Notes under the pieces: model-generated
What the model was told of the DNA's origin: nothing
The model's database searches: none
The model's input: only the letters and a program-made list of their open reading frames with translations
Position numbers and translations under genes: made by a program
From: a bacterium
Lineage (GTDB): Bacteria; Calditrichota; Calditrichia; RBG-13-44-9; J042
Assembly (NCBI GenBank): GCA_015485355.1
Contig: WFTQ01000022.1
Span: forward strand, 1 to 43,346
Length of the DNA: 43,346 nt
Direction of reading: 5' to 3'
Part shown: positions 15,281-22,514 of the stretch, in pieces
How positions within the stretch are numbered: the first letter of the stretch is position 1
Layout of the letters: every line of letters starts with the position of its first letter

Positions 15281-16834
15281 TCACGTCGCATAATCGTAAG
15301 CCCGGTATTCCCGGATCACGGACACGCGAATTTCCCAGGGGAATTCCATTTCTTCCTGAATTTTTTTGGCGATTTCCCGGGCGAGGGCTCGGGCACGATT
15401 ATCGTCCACCGTTTCGGTTTCTACGAATACCCGCACCTCCCGGCCGGCCTGGATGGCATAGGCTCGATCCACACCTTCAAAACGGGTGGCAATGCCTTCC
15501 AGTTGTTCCATACGTTGGATGAAATTTTCCAGCGTTTCTCGTCGGGCGCCGGGACGGCTGGCAGAAATCTGATCCGCGGCGGCCACCAACAGGGTGTAGA
15601 CGGAAGTCACCATCTTTTCATCATGATGGGCCTCGGCGGCGTTGACCACCACCTCGTGTTCATTGAATTTACGCAACAGATCCGCCCCCACCTGAGCATG
15701 ATCGGCTTCGGTATAGCTGTCCAGGGCCTTGCCAATATCGTGAAACAGGCCCGCCCGCTTGGCCAGATGCACTTCCAGGTCCAGTTCCGCCGCCATAATG
15801 CCGCATAAATAGGCCACTTCGATGCAGTGGTTCAACACATTCTGCCCATAAGAGGTTCGGTACTTCAATTTGCCCAGCAACTCCACCAGCTCCGGGGGAA
15901 CCCCGTGGACGCCTACTTCCAGCAGCGCCTGTTCTCCAATTTCACGAAGCGATTCTTTCATCTCTTGTTCGGTCTTTTCCACCACTTCTTCGATGCGTGC
16001 GGGATGGATGCGTCCATCGGCGATCAATTTTTCCATGGCCTGTCGGGCAATTTCCCGGCGATAGGAATTGAAAGACGACAGCACCACAATCTCGGGCGTG
16101 TCGTCAATAATCACATCCACCCCGGTAACCATCTCGAAGGAACGGATATTTCGGCCTTCCCGACCAATGATGCGTCCCTTCATATCATCGTTGGGGAGCG
16201 TGACCACGGACACCGTCGACTCCACCGATTGCTGCGCGGCCACCTGCTGAATGGCCTGAACCACAATCTCGCGGGCCTTGCGTTTGGCCTCCAGGCGTGT
16301 CTTTTCCAGAATATTTAAAGCAATGCGTTCGCCCTCTTCCCGGGCCTCTTCCTCCAGGTCTTTCAATAACAACGCCTTCGCTTCTTCCCGGGATAAGCCG
16401 GAAATCTCTTCCAGTTTATGAATTTGCTCCGCGATCAACTCATTCAATTCCTTTGTTTTGACCTTAATATAACGCTCTTTTTCTTGAAGCTCGTGCTGCA
16501 ATTTGCGCAAATCCCTTTCCCGTTTGTCCACTTGCTCGATGCGACGATCCACATCCAGCTCCCGCTGATCCAGGCGATGTTCCAGTTTATGCAATTCGGC
16601 CCGCTTCCGCTCCATCTCCCTTTCCAGCTGATGTTTCTGCTCGAACAGCTCTTCCTGAACCTCCAGCACCTTTTCCCGCTTTAAGTTCTCCGCCTCTTTG
16701 CGAGCATCTTCCAGAAGACGCTCCGCCTCTTGACGCGCATAAAGCAGAGATTTATTGGCGGTTATTTTCAGAAAAATTATTGTCCCAATGGCACCGAATA
16801 ACAGGCCGACCACGATACCAACAACCCATTCCAT
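15281..16834 (-). CDS. rny: Ribonuclease Y
   Basis: RNase Y is a membrane-bound endoribonuclease that starts mRNA decay. The 517-residue protein has an N-terminal membrane anchor (VVGIVVGLLFGAIGTIIFL), a long charged coiled coil to about residue 200, the KH domain (MKGRIIGREGRNIRSFE) and the HD domain with LFHDIGKALDSYTEADHA. It ends PWEIRVSVIREYRAYDYAT. All domains are in the standard order and the size is typical. GGAGGTGAG sits just before the ATG. It lies downstream of zapA and a 6S RNA gene and upstream of ymdB. Between rny and ymdB, a 7-bp hairpin GGGCGGA/TCCGCCC occurs near 15235-15260 without a T-run. Confidence 0.97.
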   Translation of the reverse strand: MEWVVGIVVGLLFGAIGTIIFLKITANKSLLYARQEAERLLEDARKEAENLKREKVLEVQEELFEQKHQLEREMERKRAELHKLEHRLDQRELDVDRRIEQVDKRERDLRKLQHELQEKERYIKVKTKELNELIAEQIHKLEEISGLSREEAKALLLKDLEEEAREEGERIALNILEKTRLEAKRKAREIVVQAIQQVAAQQSVESTVSVVTLPNDDMKGRIIGREGRNIRSFEMVTGVDVIIDDTPEIVVLSSFNSYRREIARQAMEKLIADGRIHPARIEEVVEKTEQEMKESLREIGEQALLEVGVHGVPPELVELLGKLKYRTSYGQNVLNHCIEVAYLCGIMAAELDLEVHLAKRAGLFHDIGKALDSYTEADHAQVGADLLRKFNEHEVVVNAAEAHHDEKMVTSVYTLLVAAADQISASRPGARRETLENFIQRMEQLEGIATRFEGVDRAYAIQAGREVRVFVETETVDDNRARALAREIAKKIQEEMEFPWEIRVSVIREYRAYDYAT

Positions 16835-16991
16835 TTCATCTCACCTCCGATTATCTGCACCATCTATTTTATTGGTTCGGGTAACGCAACCGCCCCCCGG
16901 GGCCGGTAGAACAACCCCGGATCAACACTCCGATGGGAAGCATCATTCCCTGTTCCGTTACCCTCTCCCCCAATTGCCATCATATAAAAAA

Positions 16992-17164
16992 CCCTGCATT
17001 GGTAGGATGGATTTGGAAAAGAACCGTGTTACACACGGTGGGTGCCTGCCTGAACGGTTCTTGCTTCCTTCGACTTACGAAGGCCTGCAATAGACGCCCA
17101 GAGTCAAGCTCCCTGTTTGTTGGTGTTGGTTCTTCCCAAATACAACACCCTAACCAATGCAGGG
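16992..17164 (-). ncRNA. ssrS: 6S RNA
   Basis: On the minus strand the transcript would begin CCCTGCATTGGTTAGG and end CCTACCAATGCAGGG, forming a 12-bp perfect closing stem plus a short extension. The 3' end is followed by TTTTTT. Inside, GGGAAGAACC near the 5' side can pair with GGTTCTTTTCC near the 3' side, leaving a large bubble. An apical hairpin CCTTCG/CGAAGG and a 3'-side hairpin ACCGTGT/ACACGGT are also present. This rod-with-bubble layout, the length of 173 bases and the location directly after zapA are hallmarks of 6S RNA, which binds sigma-70 RNA polymerase and templates short product RNAs. The 5' end is five bases after the zapA stop, so it may be processed from a zapA transcript. 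Confidence 0.85.
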
Positions 17165-17169
17165 CGATT

Positions 17170-17478
17170 TTATAACTCCAATACCTGCCCTACCGATCGA
17201 TCAATTTCCTGATTCAGTTGTCGACTTTCTTCCTCTACTTTTTGAACCAATTGATCATATTTTTCTTGCAAACGAAAGAATTCGTCCGCAATGTTCAGGG
17301 CTGTCAAAACAGCGATTTTGGTTTGCGATTTTACACTGGTCTTTTCAGAAAGTCGACGAAATTTCTCATCCACATACGCGGCAATGCTCTGTACGTATTC
17401 GCTACCGACGTCCGCCTTCAACGAATACTCCATCCCACCAATCTGCACTTTTATCGATCGTTTTTGCATTCCCGTCAT
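17170..17478 (-). CDS. zapA: Cell division protein ZapA
   Basis: ZapA binds and cross-links FtsZ protofilaments. This 102-residue protein has the N-terminal pattern SIKVQIGGMEYSLKADVG, then YVQSIAAYVDEKFRRLSE and TKIAVLTALNIADEFFRLQEKYD, followed by a C-terminal coiled coil (VQKVEEESRQLNQEID), as in the family. The start may be the ATG at 17478 or one three codons later; neither has a strong ribosome-binding site. It follows a coiled-coil protein gene by 17 bp and is followed by 6S RNA. The zapA-6S association is conserved in several bacterial phyla. Confidence 0.92.
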   Translation of the reverse strand: MTGMQKRSIKVQIGGMEYSLKADVGSEYVQSIAAYVDEKFRRLSEKTSVKSQTKIAVLTALNIADEFFRLQEKYDQLVQKVEEESRQLNQEIDRSVGQVLEL

Positions 17479-17495
17479 ACTTACTTATGTCATCA

Positions 17496-17777
17496 TCATT
17501 CAATTTCGTTTAACTTGACTGCCAGGCGTTCCAATTTGTTTTTAATTAGTTGCTCTCTCTCCTTCAGCGTTCGATTTTCTTTTTTAAGTCGTTTAACTTC
17601 GCTTTCCAGCACCGCAATACGTCTTCGATGCTCCTGTTCAGCGGCACCCGATTTGGCTTTCTCTAATTCATCCTTTAAACGTTGCTCCCTTTCCTGGAGT
17701 TCAACCATCTTTCGGATCAACCGTTGAATTCGATGACTTAAGCGAATAAAGTTTTGAAGTTCCTGTTCGACCGTCAT
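17496..17777 (-). CDS. Small coiled-coil protein between pheT and zapA
   Basis: This 93-residue protein is almost entirely predicted coiled coil, with repeated charged heptads (RKMVELQEREQRLKDELEKA, RRIAVLESEVKRLKKENRTL). It has no catalytic motif and no membrane segment. Size, composition and place directly before zapA suggest a ZapB-like or ZapA-partner division protein, but this is inference, since coiled coils give poor family signals. The ATG at 17777 begins nine bases after the pheT stop. The gene is complete and in operon with pheT and zapA. Confidence 0.75.
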   Translation of the reverse strand: MTVEQELQNFIRLSHRIQRLIRKMVELQEREQRLKDELEKAKSGAAEQEHRRRIAVLESEVKRLKKENRTLKEREQLIKNKLERLAVKLNEIE

Positions 17778-17786
17778 TCGGTTCCA

Positions 17787-20159
17787 TTATCTTAATTTGG
17801 CCTGAAATTGTTTCTGCAATCGCTGAAAAATGGCTTCCATGCGCGGATTCACTTCCTCTTCCGTCAGGGTACGGTGAGGCGATTGAAAAATGCAGCGTAT
17901 CGCCACGCTTTTCTTCCCCGCCTCTATTTGTTTCCCCCGATACACATCAAACACATAGACGTCCTTCAACAGATCATCCGTGGCCCGGCGAATTTCCCGA
18001 AGGAGCGCCTCGGCTTCCACCCGTTGATCGACAATCACCGCCAGGTCCCGATCGATCCAGGGAAATCGCGGGATGGGACGATACCGTTTTTCCTCGCCCA
18101 CCAGTTCAAAGACCCGATCCAGATTAAACTCGGCCACGTAAACGGGTGTTTCCACATCAAAGTCGTCCTGAATCGATTGTTTCACCCTCCCGAAATAGCC
18201 GATGGACCGGCCGTTGACCCGCACGGCCAGCGCCTCGAGTTCCACTGCAAAATTATCATAATAAATAAATTCTGGGTTGTCAAGGGAAAATTTGTCCAGC
18301 CAGGCCTCCACCAAACCCTTAACGTCATAAAAATCAATCAATTGCCGATTAGAATACCAGCGGTCCGGCTCCCGATTTCCCGTCAACGCCACGGCTAAAT
18401 GGGTTTCCTCCCGGGGTAACCGATTCAAATCCCCCGGATGGAAAAATACCCGGTTCACTTCAAAAATACGCACGTCTTTCACCTGACGATTGATGTTCCA
18501 CTGAATCACTCCCATCAGGCTTAACACCAGATTGTTGCGCAGCCCGCTCATGTCCTGGCTGATCGGATTCAAAATGGGATAAACCCTCTCGCCCGTCCAT
18601 TCTTCCCACCGCGCAGCATGAACCATGCTGTTGGTACACACCTCCTGAACCCCAAATCCCACCAACACCTCGCGAATCCGATCCAGAAATGTATCGAAGC
18701 GATTCACTTTCACCCGGTAAGGCATTGTGGTTTCCGAAGCCGCGGGGATCTTATCCAGACCGTACAGCCGGGCAATTTCTTCGGCAAGGTCGGCCACCCG
18801 GGTCACATCCGGACGGAAGGTGGGCACAATCACCCGATCATCTTCCACTTTCAACTCGATGCTCTCCAGAATATCGGCCATTTCCCGGCTGGATAAACTC
18901 GTCCCCAATAACGTATTGATCCGTTCCCATTTGAGAGGCACCTGTACCGGGAAAATTTTACGCGGGTACGCATCCACCGCTCCGGAATGCACTTCTCCAC
19001 CCGCCAGGTGGACCAGCAATTCCGCCGCCCGATCCTGGGCAAAACGTACTCCATTGGGATCCGTGCCTTTTTCGAACCGCTGAGAGGCCTCGGTTTTGAT
19101 GCCCAGATACCGTACACTGCGCTGGATGTTTTCCGGAGCAAAATAAGCGCTTTCCAGAAGGACGTTCCGGGTGTGAGTGCGCACTTCGGAATTCAAGCCC
19201 CCCATAATACCACCGAGCGCCACCGGCTTTTCAGCATCACAAATCAATACCGTTCCCGCTTTCAGGGCGTGTACCTTTCCATCCAGGGTGGTGAAGGACT
19301 CTCCCTCCCGCGATTCGCGAACCATGATCGTGTTTCCCTCTAACACATCGAAATCGAATGCGTGAAGCGGTTGGCCGGTTTCCAGCATCACATAATTGGT
19401 GATATCGACCACATTATTGACAGAGCGCAGGCCCACCGCCTCCAGCCGGCGCACCAACCATCCGGGAGAAGGCCCCACCCGAACGTTACGGATTAATCGA
19501 GCCGCATAGCGAGGACAACTCCCGGGATGTTGGATGTGTACCGAGATCAGTTCTTCCGCACCGGGGGAAACCTCCGGGAATGCCGGTTGAGGCTTATGTA
19601 AAGGACGCTTTAGAATCGCGGCTATTTCCCGGGCCAATCCGATATGGCACAGGGCATCCGGACGATTGGGCGTCACCCCGACGTCCAAAACATAGTCGGT
19701 CTCGAAAGCCAGGGCTTCGGCCAGGGGTTTACCCACGGGGGTGTCCTCCGGTAAAACCCAGATCCCCTCGGAGACCTCTGCCAGGCCCAATTCCTGTTCG
19801 GAACAGATCATTCCCTCGGAGTCGACTCCTCGAATGCGGGCCCGTTTGATTTTTAAACCCGCCGGCAATCGGGCCCCTTCCCGGGCGACGGGAACCACCT
19901 GACCTTCGGCCACATTGGAGGCACCACAAACGATCTGCAACCGATCCGCGCCGACATCCACCCGGCATACACTCAGTTGGTCGGCGTTGGGGTGCCTCTG
20001 CACCTGCAAAACTCTACCCACCACCACGTTCGGGAAATCCAATCGGCGTTCCTGTACCTCTTCGACCTCGAATCCGATCAGCGAAAGCCGCTCGGCCAAC
20101 CGGTAAGGGTCCAGATCCAGGTCCACATAATCTTTCAGCCAGTTGTAGGATACTTTCAT
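17787..20159 (-). CDS. pheT: Phenylalanyl-tRNA synthetase beta subunit
   Basis: The beta subunit forms the alpha2-beta2 enzyme with PheS and edits tyrosine mischarging. The 790-residue protein shows SYNWLKDYVDLDL at the start and the EMAP-type tRNA-binding domain (VVGRVLQVQRHPNADQLSVC...IVCGASNVAEGQVVPVA). The B3/B4 editing region (GVTPNRPDALCHIGLAREIA), the B5 domain and the C-terminal anticodon-binding FDX-ACB domain (YRPIPRFPWIDRDLAVIV...RTLTEEEVNPRMEAIFQRLQ) follow. Length is typical of bacterial PheT. It begins 20 bp after pheS on the same strand and is followed by a coiled-coil gene and zapA, an arrangement common in many bacteria. Confidence 0.97.
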   Translation of the reverse strand: MKVSYNWLKDYVDLDLDPYRLAERLSLIGFEVEEVQERRLDFPNVVVGRVLQVQRHPNADQLSVCRVDVGADRLQIVCGASNVAEGQVVPVAREGARLPAGLKIKRARIRGVDSEGMICSEQELGLAEVSEGIWVLPEDTPVGKPLAEALAFETDYVLDVGVTPNRPDALCHIGLAREIAAILKRPLHKPQPAFPEVSPGAEELISVHIQHPGSCPRYAARLIRNVRVGPSPGWLVRRLEAVGLRSVNNVVDITNYVMLETGQPLHAFDFDVLEGNTIMVRESREGESFTTLDGKVHALKAGTVLICDAEKPVALGGIMGGLNSEVRTHTRNVLLESAYFAPENIQRSVRYLGIKTEASQRFEKGTDPNGVRFAQDRAAELLVHLAGGEVHSGAVDAYPRKIFPVQVPLKWERINTLLGTSLSSREMADILESIELKVEDDRVIVPTFRPDVTRVADLAEEIARLYGLDKIPAASETTMPYRVKVNRFDTFLDRIREVLVGFGVQEVCTNSMVHAARWEEWTGERVYPILNPISQDMSGLRNNLVLSLMGVIQWNINRQVKDVRIFEVNRVFFHPGDLNRLPREETHLAVALTGNREPDRWYSNRQLIDFYDVKGLVEAWLDKFSLDNPEFIYYDNFAVELEALAVRVNGRSIGYFGRVKQSIQDDFDVETPVYVAEFNLDRVFELVGEEKRYRPIPRFPWIDRDLAVIVDQRVEAEALLREIRRATDDLLKDVYVFDVYRGKQIEAGKKSVAIRCIFQSPHRTLTEEEVNPRMEAIFQRLQKQFQAKLR

Positions 20160-20179
20160 CGAGTTTCAACACGTTCGGT

Positions 20180-21184
20180 TTAAAATTGACTCAGAAAACG
20201 CAGATCATTTTCGAAGAACAGCCGGATATCATCGATAGCAAATTTCAGCATGGCGATGCGATCCACCCCCATCCCAAACGCGTACCCGGAATAGACCTCG
20301 GGATCGTACCCCACCGCCGTGAAGACGTTGGGATCCACCATACCGGCTCCAGAAATTTCCATCCATCCGGTCTGTTTGCACACCCGACAGCCTTTCCCCC
20401 TGCAGAAGACGCAATTAAAATCATACTCCAGACTGGGTTCAGTGAAAGGGAAGAAACTGGGCCGAAAACGCACCTGAATGTCTTCCCCAAACATTCGCCG
20501 GGCAAATTCCGCAATCACGGCCTTCAGATCGGCGAAACTGACGCCTTTGTCCACACACAATCCTTCCACCTGATGAAAGAAGGGTGAGTGACTGGCATCG
20601 GGGGTGTCCCGCCGATAGACCCGACCCGGAGCAATGATCCGCACCGGTGGGGGCTGACTCTCCATGACCCGAATCTGAACCGGTGAGGTGTGGGTGCGCA
20701 ATAAGACGTCTTCGGTAATGTAGAGGGTATCCTGCATATCCCGGGCAGGATGCCAGCGCGGGATATTCAGCGCCTCGAAGTTGTAATAATCGGTTTCCAC
20801 TTCCGGACCATCGGCAATGGAAAAGCCCAGGGAAAGAAAAATGCTTTTGATTTCTTCCAACACCTGCGTCAGGGGATGTTTACGGGCCAGGGGAGGTTTC
20901 CGGCCCGGCAGCGTGAGGTCGATCTTCTCCCGGGTCTCGGTTCGCCGAAATTGTGATGCTCTTTCCGCGATGGAGGTTTCGAATAAAGACTTTAATTCGT
21001 TTAACAATTTGCCGATGCCGGGGCGTTCTTTCGGATCGACCTGACCCAGTTGTTTAAAAAATCCCTGGAGCTGTCCCCTGCGTCCCAGATATTTCACCCG
21101 CAGGCTTTCCAGTTCCTGCACATTTCCAACCGTCTGAATCTCGGCAAGAAAGGTTTCCCGCAACTGCTCAATCTGCTCTTTCAT
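20180..21184 (-). CDS. pheS: Phenylalanyl-tRNA synthetase alpha subunit
   Basis: PheS holds the catalytic site of phenylalanyl-tRNA synthetase. The N-terminal coiled coil (IEQLRETFLAEIQTVGNVQE) precedes the class II core: HPLTQVLEEIKSIFLSLGF, GPEVETDYYNFEALNIPRWH, RTHTSPVQIRVM (motif 1-2 region), APGRVYRRDTPDASHSPFFH (motif 2), FRPSFFPFTEPSLEYDF and the motif 3 stretch GMGVDRIAMLKFAIDDIR. I chose the ATG at 21184 (334 residues, normal length) because GGTGAGG lies just before it. A longer in-frame start at 21340 would run through an intrinsic terminator at 21315-21353, so it is unlikely. pheT follows after 20 bp. Regulation by that terminator is likely. Confidence 0.96.
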   Translation of the reverse strand: MKEQIEQLRETFLAEIQTVGNVQELESLRVKYLGRRGQLQGFFKQLGQVDPKERPGIGKLLNELKSLFETSIAERASQFRRTETREKIDLTLPGRKPPLARKHPLTQVLEEIKSIFLSLGFSIADGPEVETDYYNFEALNIPRWHPARDMQDTLYITEDVLLRTHTSPVQIRVMESQPPPVRIIAPGRVYRRDTPDASHSPFFHQVEGLCVDKGVSFADLKAVIAEFARRMFGEDIQVRFRPSFFPFTEPSLEYDFNCVFCRGKGCRVCKQTGWMEISGAGMVDPNVFTAVGYDPEVYSGYAFGMGVDRIAMLKFAIDDIRLFFENDLRFLSQF

Positions 21185-21314
21185 CGGAATCCTCACCATG
21201 CTTCCCGCCCCTACAGCCTTTCCTGCAGGGCAGGGCCGGGCCTTTCCTTCGATCCGCAATCCCACCCCACCTCCGCTCTCCCTTCCGCATTTGCCCATGG
21301 GTGGGTACCCCGTT

Positions 21315-21353
21315 AAAAAAATAGGAATTGAACCTGCCATCCAATTCCTATTT
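21315..21353 (-). terminator. Intrinsic terminator or attenuator between rplT and pheS
   Basis: On the minus strand AAATAGGAATTG and CAATTCCTATTT form a perfect 12-bp stem around an 11-base loop and run into seven T in a row. It lies 25 bp after rplT and about 130 bp before pheS. It may end the thrS-infC-rpmI-rplT transcript or act as an attenuator for pheST. No phenylalanine-rich leader peptide was seen. Confidence 0.85.
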
Positions 21354-21378
21354 GCCGTTCCCTGCTTCTTCCTCCGGG

Positions 21379-21726
21379 TTACTTGGCTACCTGTTCCACC
21401 AGGGCTTTAAAGGCTTCGGGTTCGTGCATCGCCAGGTGTGCCAGTGCTTTTCGGTTCAGGTCGATCTTGTTCTCTTTCAACCCGTGAATGAACTGCGAAT
21501 ACGTTAACCCGTGCGCCCGACAGGCCGCGTTAATCCGGGCAATCCACAAGCGACGGAAATGGCGTTTCTTTTGGCGCCGATCCCGATAGGCATATTGCAA
21601 GCCCTTTTCCACCTGGTCTTTGGCCGCCCGGTAGAGCCGGTGTTTACTCAGCCGATACCCTTTGGCCAGTTTCAATATCTTTTTATGACGTTTCCGTGCT
21701 GCAACGTTGTTTTTTGCTCTGGGCAT
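21379..21726 (-). CDS. rplT: 50S ribosomal protein L20
   Basis: L20 binds 23S rRNA and is needed for early 50S assembly. The 115-residue protein reads [21 protein letters not shown], then [46 protein letters not shown] and [21 protein letters not shown], with a complete family pattern and a very basic N-terminal half. A GGAGG lies a few bases before the ATG. It follows rpmI by 22 bp, in the conserved infC-rpmI-rplT order, and is followed by a strong terminator. Confidence 0.98.
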   Translation of the reverse strand: MPRAKNNVAARKRHKKILKLAKGYRLSKHRLYRAAKDQVEKGLQYAYRDRRQKKRHFRRLWIARINAACRAHGLTYSQFIHGLKENKIDLNRKALAHLAMHEPEAFKALVEQVAK

Positions 21727-21748
21727 GGTTTCCTCCAGTCCTTCGGTT

Positions 21749-21943
21749 TCATTCTAAAATCATTTTGAGAACCCGGGGGGCATCGGATGCATCCACATAA
21801 CGATACCGACGCAGCTTGCGTTTGCGCTTGGCCGACTTTTTGGTTAAAATATGACTCTTGTAATTCCGGCGATGTTTAATCTTACCCGTTGCGGTTACCC
21901 GAAACCGCTTTTTCGCCCCTCGACGCGATTTCATCTTCGGCAT
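21749..21943 (-). CDS. rpmI: 50S ribosomal protein L35
   Basis: This 64-residue basic protein reads [20 protein letters not shown], then [21 protein letters not shown] and [20 protein letters not shown]. The sequence is diagnostic of L35, a late-assembling 50S protein. Length is normal. It sits between infC and rplT in the universal gene order with short gaps, consistent with one operon. An AAGGAG lies upstream of the ATG. Confidence 0.97.
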   Translation of the reverse strand: MPKMKSRRGAKKRFRVTATGKIKHRRNYKSHILTKKSAKRKRKLRRYRYVDASDAPRVLKMILE

Positions 21944-21976
21944 GGGTCCATCTTCTCCTTTCGCTTTGCCTGTGAT

Positions 21977-22492
21977 TTAATTTTTACTTCCCATGACCAG
22001 AATCATGCGGCGACCCTCCATCTTAATATTCCCCTCCGGCTGGGCGATGTCGCTCAAGTGATCCACCACCTTCTCCAGAATCTGACGCCCCATATCCTGG
22101 TATATTAACTCTCTTCCGCGAAAAATCACAGTAAATTTTACTTTATTTTTTTGTTCCAGAAACTTCCGGGCCTGGCGCAATTTGGTTTCCAGATCGTGAT
22201 CTTCGGTTTTGGGCCGCATTCGAATTTCCTTGACCGTGATGACGTGTTGCCGCTTCCGTCCTTCTTTCTCCTTCTTACTTTTCTCATACTTGTATTTCCC
22301 AAAGTCCATGATGCGACATACCGGCGGATTGGCATGGGGGGCGACTTCCACCAGATCCAGTCCGAATTCCTCCGCCCTTTTCAGCGCTTCCGCGGTGGAT
22401 ACGATACCCAGTTGCTTCCCCTCAGGATCGATCAACCGCACCCGGGGTACCCGGATTTGATGATTGACGCGGATAATGTCTTTTTTACTAAT
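21977..22492 (-). CDS. infC: Translation initiation factor IF-3 with AUU start codon
   Basis: IF-3 prevents premature subunit joining and checks the start codon. The 171-residue frame begins ATT AGT AAA AAA GAC, giving (M)SKKDIIRVNHQIRVPRVRL, which is the standard IF-3 N-terminus. It continues IVSTAEALKRAEEFGLDLVEVAP, PPVCRIMDFGKYKYEKSKKEKE, VKEIRMRPKTEDHDLETK and IKMEGRRMILVMG. A good AAGGAG lies six bases before the ATT. IF-3 discriminates against AUU starts, so this codon gives negative autoregulation in E. coli and many other bacteria. A GTG at 22441 would remove the conserved N-terminus and is rejected. thrS ends 22 bp upstream. Confidence 0.95.
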   Translation of the reverse strand: MSKKDIIRVNHQIRVPRVRLIDPEGKQLGIVSTAEALKRAEEFGLDLVEVAPHANPPVCRIMDFGKYKYEKSKKEKEGRKRQHVITVKEIRMRPKTEDHDLETKLRQARKFLEQKNKVKFTVIFRGRELIYQDMGRQILEKVVDHLSDIAQPEGNIKMEGRRMILVMGSKN

Positions 22493-22514
22493 GTGCTTCT
22501 CCTTCCTGATAAGT

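Noticed and set aside
16835-16991. 39-codon minus-strand frame between 6S RNA and rny
   Set aside because: No ribosome-binding site; starts in the T-run of the 6S RNA terminator region.
21185-21340. N-terminal extension of pheS
   Set aside because: It reads through an intrinsic terminator and adds residues not seen in PheS; the ATG at 21184 has a ribosome-binding site and gives the normal length.
22493-22514. L20 autoregulatory leader before infC
   Set aside because: Only 22 bp separate thrS and infC, too short for the known L20-binding leader.
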